Notes: generated by a model from the letters alone, not told the origin. 64,000 nt of DNA from Flavobacterium saccharophilum (GCF_900142735.1 NZ_FRBY01000003.1:1-64000); one strand, 5' to 3'; shown: positions 39,484-48,703, numbered from the stretch's first letter. Made by a program: numbers and translations.

Positions 39484-40287
39484 TTACAACTTATAATGAT
39501 TCATTAACATTTTTTCATAAACTTTATCCGGTAGAGCACGTTTTAACACGATCGAAAATTTCTGCATAAAGACACCAACTTTGTAATGTACTTTTGGGTT
39601 TTTCTGCTGCATAATTTTAAAAATCGCCTCTGCCATTTCATTCGGATTACTGCCTGCATCAACATGATCATTCATCGTTGCAAGCGTATCTCCATAAACT
39701 TTCTCATAAGCAGATCCCTCAATAACAGGCGCATGATAACGCCCTGAAGCAATATTTGTAGCAAAATCACCTGGCGCCACATTGGTAATATCAATTCCAA
39801 AAGATTTTACTTCCATTCGCAAAGCTTCAGTAATTAATTCCAAAGCTCCTTTTGAGGCAGAATAAACACTTCTGTAAGGCAATCCCATATAACCTGCAAT
39901 TGACGTTATATTAATAATCAAACCCGATTTTTGCTCACGCATTTGTGGCAAAACAGCTTTCATTACTTCGATCGGTCCAAAAAAATTAGTCTCAAAATTG
40001 TTTTTGATTTCTTCCATCGGAATTTCTTCTAATGGACCTGTAATTCCAACACCTGCATTATTAATTACAACATCTAATCGTCCGGAAACTTCAATAATCT
40101 TTGCAACAGCAGAATGAATCGATTCTGTATTACGTACATCTAAAGTCAATAATGGAAAAATAGAATTAAGAACTTTTTCAGGATTTCTACTCGTTCCGTA
40201 AACAACGAAACCTTTTTTATGCAAAAATTCTCCAATAGATTTTCCAATCCCTGAGGATCCTCCGGTAATTAAAACGACTTTACTCAT
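39484..40287 (-). CDS. Short-chain dehydrogenase/reductase (SDR) family oxidoreductase
   Basis: 267 residues, classical SDR. The nucleotide-binding GGSSGIGKSIG is followed by GTSRNPEKV, which suggests NADP preference. LTLDVRN, the NNAGVG strand, the Ser of NITSIAGYMG and the catalytic YSASK follow, with DITNVAPGDFATNI later. The C-terminal part is long and basic (VGVFMQKFSIVLKRALPDKVYEKML). The substrate cannot be predicted. No operon partner on this strand. Confidence 0.92.
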   Translation of the reverse strand: MSKVVLITGGSSGIGKSIGEFLHKKGFVVYGTSRNPEKVLNSIFPLLTLDVRNTESIHSAVAKIIEVSGRLDVVINNAGVGITGPLEEIPMEEIKNNFETNFFGPIEVMKAVLPQMREQKSGLIINITSIAGYMGLPYRSVYSASKGALELITEALRMEVKSFGIDITNVAPGDFATNIASGRYHAPVIEGSAYEKVYGDTLATMNDHVDAGSNPNEMAEAIFKIMQQKNPKVHYKVGVFMQKFSIVLKRALPDKVYEKMLMNHYKL

Positions 40288-40448
40288 TTTGAAAAGTTAT
40301 GTATTATGGGGTTATACGTTATGAGTTGAAGCAGATAAGTTAAATTTTTACCGTTTAACAAATAACTTCTAACTTCTGAAAGGTCCAAAAATAAAAAAAT
40401 CCTCCCGAAGGAAGACTACTTTTGTTTTAAATCTAAAAAATAAAAAAT

Positions 40449-40541
40449 GGCAAGCGACCTACATCGCACCGCTCAACCACGTACCCTTGCTATGTTCCCA
40501 TCCTGGGGGAGTCTGCAGGAGCTGGTCGTGTAGGACTTGCC
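40449..40541 (-). ncRNA. ffs: Signal recognition particle RNA, small bacterial type
   Basis: About 93 nt on the minus strand. The 5' end GGCAAGTCC pairs with the 3' end CGCTTGCC, closing a long hairpin. The apical part holds the domain-IV core: CCCCAGGA, GGGAAC, ATAGCAAGGG, the symmetric loop and GNRA-like region bound by Ffh. It is preceded by a consensus promoter and followed by T-rich TTTTTTATTTTTT. The fit to the small SRP RNA of Bacteroidota is good. Exact ends are inferred from the helix and promoter. Confidence 0.88.
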
Positions 40542-40545
40542 GGTG

Positions 40546-40575
40546 CAAATATACAATCTTTTTATATTTTTGCAA
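40546..40575 (-). promoter_or_regulatory. Promoter of the SRP RNA gene
   Basis: Minus strand: TTG (40573-40575), 19 nt, TATATTTG (40546-40553). The -7 box is exact and ends about 4 nt before the predicted RNA 5' end. Confidence 0.78.
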
Positions 40576-40579
40576 GAGC

Positions 40580-40611
40580 TTTGTTGCTATAAAAATATCG
40601 TCGTATATTGG
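40580..40611 (+). promoter_or_regulatory. Divergent promoter of the glutaminyl cyclotransferase gene
   Basis: TTTG (40580-40583), 20 nt, TATATTGG (40604-40611), one mismatch to TAnnTTTG. It lies back to back with the SRP RNA promoter; the start codon is 19 nt downstream. Confidence 0.55.
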
Positions 40612-40630
40612 CTTATTCAAATTTTTAACT

Positions 40631-41680
40631 ATGAAAAAATATAACTTCCTAACTGTCATTTTATTAGGAATCACATTAATTGGATGTGGAGATAAAAATA
40701 AAGGTGAAAATTCTTTTTTTACTATCGATGATTCTGCTTTTCCAGCACATTTTCTGCCTCAAGAAGCCGTTTCGATCACCATTTTAAATCCAAATGCAAA
40801 GGAAATTGATAGCATTGCTTACTTCGTTAACGACAAAAAAGTTGGAAGTACAAAAGATGCAGAAAAATTCAAATTTGAATTAAAAGATCAAAAACTAGGC
40901 TACCAATATTTAAAAGCTACTGTTTATTTTGGATCTGATTCGTCAGATGCAACCAAACGAATTGAATTAGTTTCTAACGTTGAGCCAAAATTATTAAATT
41001 ATAAAATCGTCAATACTTATCCTCATGACACAAAAGCTTTTACTGAAGGTTTAGAATTTCATGACGGTGTTTTATTCGAAAGTACCGGTCAGGAAGGCGC
41101 ATCCTACTTTAGATCATACGATTACAAAACCGGAAAAATATTCAATCAGGTAGATCTTCCTAAAAAATATTTTGGAGAAGGAATAACTTTTATTAATGGT
41201 AAAATCTACCAATTGTCATGGAGAGAAAAAACCGGTTTTATTTATGATGAAAAAACCTTAAAGCTAGAAAAAACCTTTACATATGACAAAGATATTGAAG
41301 GCTGGGGAATGACACATGACGACAAATACATCTACCACTCTGACGGAACAGAGAAAATCTGGAAAATGGATCCAAGTAATCAAAAACTAATTGATTACGT
41401 TAATGTGTACTCAGGTACTTCAAAAATAAAAGCCATTAACGAATTAGAATTAATCAACGGAAAATTCTATGTAAATGTTTGGCAAAAAGATGCTATTGCA
41501 GTTGTAAACCCAACTTCTGGGGCTGTTGAAGGAATTTTAAACATGTCAGGATTACGTAAATTTATCAAACATCCGGAAGCAGAGGTTTTAAACGGAATTG
41601 CCTATAATCCAGCAACAAAAACAATATTCGTAACTGGAAAATATTGGGAAAAAATGTTTGAAATAACAGTTTCAGAATAA
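40631..41680 (+). CDS. Glutaminyl-peptide cyclotransferase-type lipoprotein (Glu_cyclase_2)
   Basis: 349 residues from Met at 40631 (MKKYNFLTVILLGITLIGCG), a lipoprotein signal with Cys-19. The frame continues upstream to 40487, but that part crosses the SRP RNA and the promoter. Domain: five-bladed propeller glutamine cyclotransferase, with IVNTYPHDTKAFTEGLEF, GVLFESTGQEGASYFR, YFGEGITFINGKIYQLSWREKTGF, GWGMTHDDKYIYHSDGTEKIW, NELELINGKFYVNVWQKD and LNGIAYNPATKTIFVTGKYW. It forms N-terminal pyroglutamate, here in the periplasm or at the surface. Many flavobacterial exported proteins begin with Gln after signal cleavage, so such an enzyme has plausible substrates. Confidence 0.92.
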   Translation: MKKYNFLTVILLGITLIGCGDKNKGENSFFTIDDSAFPAHFLPQEAVSITILNPNAKEIDSIAYFVNDKKVGSTKDAEKFKFELKDQKLGYQYLKATVYFGSDSSDATKRIELVSNVEPKLLNYKIVNTYPHDTKAFTEGLEFHDGVLFESTGQEGASYFRSYDYKTGKIFNQVDLPKKYFGEGITFINGKIYQLSWREKTGFIYDEKTLKLEKTFTYDKDIEGWGMTHDDKYIYHSDGTEKIWKMDPSNQKLIDYVNVYSGTSKIKAINELELINGKFYVNVWQKDAIAVVNPTSGAVEGILNMSGLRKFIKHPEAEVLNGIAYNPATKTIFVTGKYWEKMFEITVSE

Positions 41681-41729
41681 ATTAAAATAAACCCCAATAT
41701 TTTAAATTCCAAATTCCAATTTTAAATAC

Positions 41730-41776
41730 AAATTTCACAGATTTCACGAATTATTTAGTGTTAATTTGTGAAATTT
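41730..41776. repeat. AAATTTCACA inverted repeat upstream of hutI
   Basis: Arms AAATTTCACA (41730-41739) and TGTGAAATTT (41767-41776) are 23 nt upstream of the hutI start. They are part of an AATTTCAC-rich intergenic repeat. A regulatory role is possible but unproven. Confidence 0.45.
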
Positions 41777-41799
41777 GTGTTTTATAACAATATCAACAT

Positions 41800-43038
41800 A
41801 TGATTACTTTAATAACCAATATAAAAGAATTGCTTCAGGTACGTGAAACTTCAGTTTCTAAAGTTTCAGGAGCCGAAATGGCCATTCTTCCAACTATTAA
41901 AAATGCTTTTTTAATTTTAAAAGACAACTTGATTGAAGATTTTGGATCAATGGATAATCTTCCAGAAATCAAAGCAGATACCATTATTGATGCAACAGGG
42001 CGAATTATTTTACCTTCTTGGTGTGACAGCCATACGCATATTGTATACGCAGGAAATCGCGAACAGGAATTTGTTGACAGAATCAATGGTTTTACCTATG
42101 AGGAAATTGCCAACCGTGGTGGTGGAATTTTAAACTCGGCCAAAAAACTCAACGAAACTTCTGAAGAAGAAATTTACGACCAATCCAAACTTCGATTAGA
42201 AGAAGTCATGCACTTAGGAACCGGAGCTGTCGAGATAAAATCAGGTTACGGACTTACTACTGAAGGAGAATTAAAAATGCTGCGCGTTATTAAAAAACTG
42301 GCAGAAAATTATCCAATTGCAATTAAAGCCACTTTTTTAGGAGCACATGCTTTTCCAGTGCATTACAAGGAAAACAAGCAAGGCTATATTGATGAAATTA
42401 TAACCAATATGCTTCCTGAAATCGCCCAAAACAAATTAGCTGATTATATTGATGTTTTTTGTGAAACAGGTTATTTTTCTATAGAAGAAACAGAAAAAAT
42501 CATGGAAGCTGGAATTCAATTCGGTTTAACACCAAAAATCCATGTGAATCAATTCAATTCTATTGGAGGAATTCAGTCTGGAATCAAATTTAAAGCCCTT
42601 TCTGTCGATCATCTTGAAATTATGAACCCAGAAGACATTGAAGCCTTAAAAAACACTGAAACGATGCCTGTTGCTTTACCATCCTGTTCTTACTTTTTAA
42701 GCATTCCATATACGCCTGCCCGTGAAATGATAAAAGCAGGACTTCCTTTAGCCTTAGCAACAGACTTCAACCCTGGCTCTACTCCCTCGGGAAATATGAA
42801 TTTTGTAGTTGCAACGGCTTGTATTAAAATGAAAATGACTCCGGAAGAAGCCATTAACGCAGCCACTATAAACGGCGCTTACGCAATGGGACTTTCTGAA
42901 ACCCATGGAAGTATTACAAAAGGCAAAAAAGCCAATTTTATCCTGACAAAACCAATTTCGTCTTATTACCAGATTCCGTATGCGTTTGGCAGCAATTTAA
43001 TTGAAAGCGTTTTTCTTGAAGGAGCAATTTTAAACTAA
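41800..43038 (+). CDS. hutI: Imidazolonepropionase
   Basis: 412 residues, normal for HutI, which hydrolyses imidazolone-5-propionate to N-formimidoyl-L-glutamate in histidine breakdown. Amidohydrolase marks: DSHTHIVYAGNR (metal HxH), EIKSGYGL, ATFLGAHAFP, HVNQFNSIGGIQ (metal His), SVDHLEIM, ATDFNPGSTPSGNM (metal Asp) and MGLSETHGSITKGKKANFI. hutG lies 1 kb away beyond an oppositely oriented gene; hutH and hutU are not in the window. Confidence 0.95.
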   Translation: MITLITNIKELLQVRETSVSKVSGAEMAILPTIKNAFLILKDNLIEDFGSMDNLPEIKADTIIDATGRIILPSWCDSHTHIVYAGNREQEFVDRINGFTYEEIANRGGGILNSAKKLNETSEEEIYDQSKLRLEEVMHLGTGAVEIKSGYGLTTEGELKMLRVIKKLAENYPIAIKATFLGAHAFPVHYKENKQGYIDEIITNMLPEIAQNKLADYIDVFCETGYFSIEETEKIMEAGIQFGLTPKIHVNQFNSIGGIQSGIKFKALSVDHLEIMNPEDIEALKNTETMPVALPSCSYFLSIPYTPAREMIKAGLPLALATDFNPGSTPSGNMNFVVATACIKMKMTPEEAINAATINGAYAMGLSETHGSITKGKKANFILTKPISSYYQIPYAFGSNLIESVFLEGAILN

Positions 43039-43059
43039 TCAAAAAATATCCCAATAAAA

Positions 43060-43089
43060 AAAGGTCTGTGAAAAACTTCACAGACCTTT
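43060..43089. terminator. Bidirectional terminator between hutI and the coiled-coil gene
   Basis: Perfect 13-bp stem AAAGGTCTGTGAA / TTCACAGACCTTT, 4-nt loop, T-rich on both strands. Confidence 0.88.
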
Positions 43090-43120
43090 AATATTTTAGT
43101 GGTATTGTATCCCGCTGGGA

Positions 43121-43999
43121 TTATCTTAAAGAGAAACTAGTTTTAGAAACTAACTCATCATTATCAAAAACATTGATAAAATAAGTTCCTTTTTCGAAAT
43201 CTTTACCAATTAAGTCTTCAGAAACCTGAACCGTTTTATTTTCATATTTAACGGTAGTTTTAAAACTGTAAGTCAAAGTATTATCTCCAAAAGTCTCTGT
43301 TTTCTTATCTCCTAAAACATTGTTTTTACTGTCGATAACTTGTACATAATACGTTTTATCTCCAGATTTAGCGATTGAATTTTCAGCAATTGTAAAACTA
43401 ACTTTTAATACGTCCGCACGGCTTGCTTTATCTGTTTCAACTTGTTTACCAGAACCTTTTACTTTGTAAGCAATAGTTTTAGTGTTTAAAACTGATAATT
43501 TAGAACCTTTTTCAACTGTTTTAGCTAGTTCTTCGTTTTGACCAACTAATACTTCGTTATACTTTTTAGACTCACCTAAAACCACAATAGTACTATCTCT
43601 TTGAACTGTCAAAACACCATTTTGTTTTTTCAATTCGTCGTTTTCAGCAACTAAAGTTTTCATTTTACCTTGCATTGCCTGAACCTGAGATCTGTATTTA
43701 GACACATCTCCTTTAGATTTATTCAAATCGTCCATCAACGCTACTACTTTATCTCTTTCCTGGATTAACTCATCAGACATTGATGTGTTTTCAGCGATAG
43801 CAGCATCATACGTTGCTTTCAATTCTTGCAAATCTTTCATAACAGATTCTTTCTCCGTCATGGTGGTTGTAAGTTCTGTCTTAACTACTTCTGTATCAGA
43901 AGACAATTTAAAAATATACACTAAGCTACCAATAAGTAGGACTGCTAAAACTGCGATTACCGCTTTTAGACTTGAGTTGTTGTTCTTTGGGTTTTCCAT
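43121..43999 (-). CDS. Membrane-anchored coiled-coil protein of unknown function
   Basis: 292 residues. A short cytoplasmic NNNSSLKAV start, one membrane helix (about 12-32, AVIAVLAVLLIGSLVYIFKL) and a long coiled coil (about 38-165, with heptad-rich LNKSKGDVSKYRSQVQAMQGKMKTL and NDELKKQ). A beta-rich C-terminal domain (about 180-292) contains SFTIAENSIAKSGDKTYYVQVIDSKNNVLG and YFINVFDNDEL. It is predicted to span the inner membrane with the coil in the periplasm. Found as a conserved flavobacterial unknown; not obviously related to histidine use in spite of lying between hutI and hutG. A -7-like TAAATTTG is at 44022-44029. Confidence 0.78.
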   Translation of the reverse strand: MENPKNNNSSLKAVIAVLAVLLIGSLVYIFKLSSDTEVVKTELTTTMTEKESVMKDLQELKATYDAAIAENTSMSDELIQERDKVVALMDDLNKSKGDVSKYRSQVQAMQGKMKTLVAENDELKKQNGVLTVQRDSTIVVLGESKKYNEVLVGQNEELAKTVEKGSKLSVLNTKTIAYKVKGSGKQVETDKASRADVLKVSFTIAENSIAKSGDKTYYVQVIDSKNNVLGDKKTETFGDNTLTYSFKTTVKYENKTVQVSEDLIGKDFEKGTYFINVFDNDELVSKTSFSLR

Positions 44000-44021
44000 A
44001 TTTAAATAATTTTCTTTAAAA

Positions 44022-44029
44022 CAAATTTA
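44022..44029 (-). promoter_or_regulatory. -7 box for the coiled-coil gene
   Basis: TAAATTTG on the minus strand, exact TAnnTTTG, 23 nt from the start codon; no clear -33. Confidence 0.4.
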
Positions 44030-44071
44030 AGAATTAATATATCCTAATAACGTAAGTTAATACAATTATAT

Positions 44072-44079
44072 TATTTTTG
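44072..44079 (+). promoter_or_regulatory. -7 box for hutG
   Basis: TATTTTTG, exact TAnnTTTG, 17 nt before the start codon; no TTTG at the expected distance. Confidence 0.45.
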
Positions 44080-44096
44080 GACAATAATTTTTTTTT

Positions 44097-45134
44097 ATGG
44101 AGAAATTAATTCCTTTTACTGTTAATGATTTAGCAAAAGTCACAAATCACCGAAGTGGCGAAATAAAGTTTGGAGAGAAGATGATTGTTATTCCGAAAGG
44201 TGCTGACAAACTTGCTTTTCTAAAAGAAAGTGAGGCTAAATATGTACTTTTGGGAATTCCTGAAGATATTGGCGTGCGTGCAAACTACGGTAGACCCGGA
44301 GCGGCATCGGCATGGCAATCTGCCATAAAAAGTATTGCCAATATTCAGCATAATCGTTTTTGCAAAGGCAGCCAAATTATTGTTTTGGGCCAAATAAATG
44401 TTGCAGAAGAAATGCGTGACGTTGAGAATCTTGATTTTAATGACATAGACGACCGTTCCAAACTAAGTCAGTTAGTAGAGAAAATTGATAAGGAAGTTTC
44501 CCATATTATTTTCAACATTATAAAAGCAGGCAAAACACCAATTATTATAGGCGGAGGACATAATAATGCTTACGGAAATATAAAAGGTTCGGCTTTAGCC
44601 AAAGGAAAACCTATAAATGCCATTAATTTTGATGCCCATTCTGATTTTAGAATTTTAGAAGGGCGTCACAGCGGAAACGGTTTCTCTTATGCTTATGAAG
44701 AAGGTTTCCTGAAAAAATATTTCATTTTTGGGCTTCATGAAAATTATACATCGAAAAGCGTTCTTGATATTATTAAAAAATTAGAAGATCGTGTTCGCTA
44801 TAATACTTATGATAGTGTAAACATTCGAAAAGAAAAGGAATTCAACAAAGAAATGATCATGGCTTTAGATTTCATCAAAAATGATTCTTTCGGTATTGAA
44901 ATTGATTTGGATGCCATCCCAAATATCGCCAGTAGCGCTATGACTATAAGTGGTTTCTCTGTAGAAGAGTTAAGACAGTTTGTCTCTTTCTTTGGGCAAC
45001 ATAAAAATGCTGCCTATTTGCATATTTGCGAAGGAGCTCCGGATTTAGCTGATTCTCCAAATAACAATTTAATAGGAAAATTAATTGGCTATCTTGTAAC
45101 CGATTTCATTAAGGCCAACAACGAAAAAATCTAA
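44097..45134 (+). CDS. hutG: Formimidoylglutamase (arginase family)
   Basis: 345 residues, ureohydrolase fold with the binuclear Mn motifs IIGGGHNNAYG, NFDAHSDFR and EIDLDAIPN, plus the substrate-loop region EGRHSGNGFSYAY. It cleaves N-formimidoyl-L-glutamate to glutamate and formamide, the step after HutI. The nearby hutI supports this over arginase or agmatinase, which share the metal motifs. Separated from hutI by a gene on the other strand, so it is not in the same operon. Confidence 0.88.
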   Translation: MEKLIPFTVNDLAKVTNHRSGEIKFGEKMIVIPKGADKLAFLKESEAKYVLLGIPEDIGVRANYGRPGAASAWQSAIKSIANIQHNRFCKGSQIIVLGQINVAEEMRDVENLDFNDIDDRSKLSQLVEKIDKEVSHIIFNIIKAGKTPIIIGGGHNNAYGNIKGSALAKGKPINAINFDAHSDFRILEGRHSGNGFSYAYEEGFLKKYFIFGLHENYTSKSVLDIIKKLEDRVRYNTYDSVNIRKEKEFNKEMIMALDFIKNDSFGIEIDLDAIPNIASSAMTISGFSVEELRQFVSFFGQHKNAAYLHICEGAPDLADSPNNNLIGKLIGYLVTDFIKANNEKI

Positions 45135-45217
45135 TCTAAACTAAAATTTTCACCGCTGATAATTAATGAATTTCCCAAATAAACCCCAATTCAAATAAAC
45201 GATTGGTCGAATAAACC

Positions 45218-45225
45218 TATCTTTG
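45218..45225 (+). promoter_or_regulatory. -7 box for the helicase gene
   Basis: TATCTTTG, exact TAnnTTTG, 44 nt upstream of the start codon; -33 not recognisable. Confidence 0.45.
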
Positions 45226-45269
45226 CACAGAATTTTAGTACTTTAAACTAAAATCTTAATACCTAAGAT

Positions 45270-46520
45270 ATGTTATTCGAAGATTTATCACTTTCAAAAA
45301 GTATACAAAAAGCCGTATTTGAAGAAGGCTACCTAAACCCCACACCTATTCAGGAACAATCTATTCCGATCGTTTTATCGGGAAGAGATTTAATTGGTTG
45401 TGCACAAACAGGTACAGGAAAAACAGCGGCATTTGCTATTCCAATTATACATCAGTTACACCGAATTGTAGGCTCATCAAAAAAAGCCAAACAAATTCGT
45501 GCTCTTATAGTTACACCTACACGTGAATTAGCGGTTCAAATTGGACAAAGTTTTGATACTTATGCTAAATACACGAACCTAACTCAATTGACCATTTTTG
45601 GAGGAGTTTCTCAAAATCCTCAGGTGGATACTTTAAAAAATGGTGTTGACATTCTGGTAGCAACACCAGGAAGATTATTAGACTTACAAAAACAAGGATT
45701 TCTTGATTTGGACCATTTACACACCTTGGTTTTAGATGAAGCTGATCAGATGTTGGATATGGGTTTTATAAACGATGTAAAAAAGATCGTAAAATTAACG
45801 CCTAAAAATCGTCAAACCTTATTGTTTTCTGCAACAATGCCAATTGCGATTCGCGAACTGGCCGAAATGTTCCTTCAGGATCCTGCAAAAGTAGAAGTTT
45901 CTCCTGTTTCATCAACTGCTGAAACTGTAGAGCAACGTGTTTATTTTGTTGAAAAAACAGAGAAAAGAAATTTATTATATCATTTAATAAAAAACGAAGA
46001 CTTATCAAATGTATTGGTTTTTTCAAGAACCAAACATGGGGCAGATAATGTCGTAAAAGCACTTCGTAAGAAAGATATTCCTGCTGAAGCCATTCATGGT
46101 GACAAATCTCAAAATGCAAGACAACGTGTTTTGGATGCCTTTAAAAACAAAGAAGTTGGCGTTTTGGTTGCTACTGATATTGCGGCCAGAGGAATCGATA
46201 TTGATCAATTACCCTATGTAATCAACTTTGATTTACCTAATATTCCTGAGACATACGTTCACCGAATTGGTAGAACCGGACGTGCAGGAAATGGCGGAAT
46301 TGCTATTTCATTCTGTGGTAAAGATGAAGAACCCTACTGGAAAGATATTCAAAAATTGATAAAAGTAGACGTAAAAATAATTACGGATCATCCTTATCCA
46401 TGGCATTCAGGAAGTCCTGAAGCAACGGCTGAAAAACCTAAAAATTCAAACCGAAGCGGCGGCGCTCATAAATCAAGAAAATCAAATGCTTCTAAGCAAA
46501 ACAAAAAACGTTGGTATTAA
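45270..46520 (+). CDS. DEAD-box ATP-dependent RNA helicase (RhlE-like)
   Basis: 416 residues. Motifs in order: Q motif (NPTPIQEQSIP), I AQTGTGKT, Ia PTRELAVQ, GG (FGGVSQNPQ), Ib TPGRLLD, II DEAD, III SAT, IV VFSRTKHG, V ATDIAARGIDID and VI HRIGRTGRAG. A short basic tail rich in Ser, Asn, Lys and Arg follows (SNRSGGAHKSRKSNASKQNKKRWY). It unwinds RNA, likely in ribosome assembly or mRNA turnover. The stop codon falls inside the loop of a terminator shared with the convergent kinase gene. Confidence 0.96.
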   Translation: MLFEDLSLSKSIQKAVFEEGYLNPTPIQEQSIPIVLSGRDLIGCAQTGTGKTAAFAIPIIHQLHRIVGSSKKAKQIRALIVTPTRELAVQIGQSFDTYAKYTNLTQLTIFGGVSQNPQVDTLKNGVDILVATPGRLLDLQKQGFLDLDHLHTLVLDEADQMLDMGFINDVKKIVKLTPKNRQTLLFSATMPIAIRELAEMFLQDPAKVEVSPVSSTAETVEQRVYFVEKTEKRNLLYHLIKNEDLSNVLVFSRTKHGADNVVKALRKKDIPAEAIHGDKSQNARQRVLDAFKNKEVGVLVATDIAARGIDIDQLPYVINFDLPNIPETYVHRIGRTGRAGNGGIAISFCGKDEEPYWKDIQKLIKVDVKIITDHPYPWHSGSPEATAEKPKNSNRSGGAHKSRKSNASKQNKKRWY

Positions 46521-46532
46521 CCAACGTTTTTT
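46503..46532. terminator. Bidirectional terminator enclosing both stop codons
   Basis: A perfect 12-bp stem AAAAAACGTTGG (46503-46514) / CCAACGTTTTTT (46521-46532) has the 6-nt loop TATTAA. The loop contains the TAA of the helicase (46518-46520) and, on the other strand, the TAA of the histidine kinase (46517-46519). Confidence 0.92.
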
Positions 46533-48703
46533 GTTTCTTTTATTAAATAGCTTATAATTTTAAATAGCTTAATTGGCTCAAACGGTTTTACTATAATATC
46601 GTTTATTCCCGACGAAATAGCTTCATCTGTAATTTCATCCTTATCAAAAGCTGTTAGTGCCACAATCGGTGTTGTTATTCCCTTTAAACGAATTCTTTTA
46701 GTGGTTTCAAATCCGTTCATCAATGGCATATTAATATCCATTAAAATGAGATCAAAATCTTCTTTCTCAATAATATCCAGCGCACCAAAACCATCATCAA
46801 CTACTTTGCATGCATAATTGTTTTTTTCGATAATCTTCTTTGTAACCAATTGGTTAATCAGATTATCTTCGACAATTAAGATTTTATAAACCTCACTTGA
46901 TGTTAAATCCACCTCTATTTCATTGATGATTTTTTTCGTTTTTTGTGGGTCATATTCAAACGGAATTACAAACGAAAATGAAGTTCCTTCACCAATATTG
47001 CTTTCCAGATTAATTTTACTTCCAAACAATCCTAAAAGTCGCTTTACGATACTCAGCCCTAATCCAGTACCTTGATAATCCTCCTCCTTTCTTCCGACCT
47101 GAACAAATTTCTCAAAAATTTTGTTCTGATCAACAACTGCAATACCAACACCATTATCTTTAATATGGAACTCTAAAAAATAAAATTTCTCTTCTACTTT
47201 ATTCAAATTCACAATAATTTCTACTTCTCCGTCTTTCGTAAATTTTAATGCATTACTAACCAAATTCATTAAAATTTGCGCCAGCCTTAATTTGTCCCCA
47301 ATAAGATATTCGGGAATACACGGATCAATATAAACCTTGATTTTGTTATTATTTTTTTGAGAAAGAAAAGAAAGTGAATTTTTAATCATTGTAATTTCAT
47401 CCGAAATATTGAATGTCAGATTTTCAAGGATAACTTTATTCTCTTCAATTTTATTAATCTGTAAAATATCATTTACTAAAGAAAGTAAGTATCGTGCAGA
47501 AAACTTTAAGGAACTTAAATGTTGACTTTGTGCCAATTCTTTATGCTCTTCAAGCAGCATATTTGTTATCCCCACAACACCATACAAGGGAGTACGCAAT
47601 TCGTGGCTTATAGTCGAAATAAATTGTGTTTTAAGGAGAGAAGCTTCCTCTGCAACTTCTTTTGCTTGTAATAGCTCTAGATTATGTTTCTTTTTAAATC
47701 TGATATTCTTTATCAATGTAATTATCAAAACAAGAAGAATAAGAGAAACTAAAACAAAAAGTATTACAATGATTCTGGATTTTTTAAGACTTTGAGATTG
47801 CGAAATTTTTTCACTCTCAATTTTATCAATTTGCCTTTTGTATTCATCCAATTCCAGATTAAAACCAGCAATAGAAGCTTTTTTAAGCTTTTCCTGATTA
47901 TACAATTCTTCTGTAATCTGATTATAGGTCGTTAGGTTATCATAAGCTTCTTTAAATTTCTTTGTTTTAGTTAAAAACTTTGAATATTCTAAATGTGCGT
48001 AAGACAAGTCTGATTTTTCATCACTGTTTTGTCCTGCAGCAATGGCAGATAAAAAATAAGCATTCGCTGTATCATTATTACTAAAATAACTTGAATACAT
48101 TCCATTAAGCATATTTACGACGATCTCGGTAGATTCATCGCCATACTTTTCAATATTATTACCGACAAATTTCAAATAAGGATAACCCTCTTTAAATTTT
48201 CCGATATCAAAATAAGCCCAGGCAATATTAACATTCGTAAAATACACCTGACTCATATCATTAATCTTCAAACTGTAAGCTATTGATTTTTTATAATAGT
48301 CAATTCCTTTATCAAACTGTTTTTTTTCAAAACAAAATATATTTCCTAAATTATTATGAAGGCTATATTTAATAGAGTCGTTGTTTGTCTTATTTGCGTA
48401 ATTCAAACTTTTATTATAGAAAAAAATAGCCTTATCAAACTCTGATAATTCATTATAATTACCAGCAATTATCTTATAAGACTTCGCAATTAAATAATTG
48501 TTTTTTGATGCCGTAGCATAGTTCAAAGCTACTCTTGAAGTAATTAGTGATTTTTCAAAATTTGCATCTTTAAAATCATCCCAAGCCTGCTGAACCAGTT
48601 TATTAATTTTAGCATCTGAGATAACTTCCGACTGCGCATTAGCTGAATTGACAAAGCAATTCAGAAACAACATAAGAAGGAAAAAAATCCGCATACGGGA
48701 CAT
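46517..48703 (-). CDS. Hybrid sensor histidine kinase with TPR sensor and receiver domain
   Basis: 728 residues from Met at 48703 (MSRMRIFFLLMLFLNCFVNSANAQ, a signal peptide; 48694 also possible). The frame is open to 48760, but that part lies in the dicarboxylate-transporter terminator and upstream of a TATATTTG box. Order: exported TPR repeats (about 35-280), one membrane helix (IIVILFVLVSLILLVLIITLI), HisKA (FISTISHELRTPLYGVVGI), HATPase_c (NLVSNALKF, GTGLGLSIVKRLL) and a C-terminal receiver (LIVEDNLINQLVTKKII, LILMDINMPLMNGFE, VKPFEP). No output domain; signal unknown. It meets the helicase tail to tail. Confidence 0.93.
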   Translation of the reverse strand: MSRMRIFFLLMLFLNCFVNSANAQSEVISDAKINKLVQQAWDDFKDANFEKSLITSRVALNYATASKNNYLIAKSYKIIAGNYNELSEFDKAIFFYNKSLNYANKTNNDSIKYSLHNNLGNIFCFEKKQFDKGIDYYKKSIAYSLKINDMSQVYFTNVNIAWAYFDIGKFKEGYPYLKFVGNNIEKYGDESTEIVVNMLNGMYSSYFSNNDTANAYFLSAIAAGQNSDEKSDLSYAHLEYSKFLTKTKKFKEAYDNLTTYNQITEELYNQEKLKKASIAGFNLELDEYKRQIDKIESEKISQSQSLKKSRIIVILFVLVSLILLVLIITLIKNIRFKKKHNLELLQAKEVAEEASLLKTQFISTISHELRTPLYGVVGITNMLLEEHKELAQSQHLSSLKFSARYLLSLVNDILQINKIEENKVILENLTFNISDEITMIKNSLSFLSQKNNNKIKVYIDPCIPEYLIGDKLRLAQILMNLVSNALKFTKDGEVEIIVNLNKVEEKFYFLEFHIKDNGVGIAVVDQNKIFEKFVQVGRKEEDYQGTGLGLSIVKRLLGLFGSKINLESNIGEGTSFSFVIPFEYDPQKTKKIINEIEVDLTSSEVYKILIVEDNLINQLVTKKIIEKNNYACKVVDDGFGALDIIEKEDFDLILMDINMPLMNGFETTKRIRLKGITTPIVALTAFDKDEITDEAISSGINDIIVKPFEPIKLFKIISYLIKETKNVG

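Noticed and set aside
40459..40674. Open frames on both strands across 40450-40630, including a 48-codon N-terminal extension of the cyclotransferase
   Set aside because: The stretch is the SRP RNA with its promoter; the lipoprotein signal starts at the Met at 40631.
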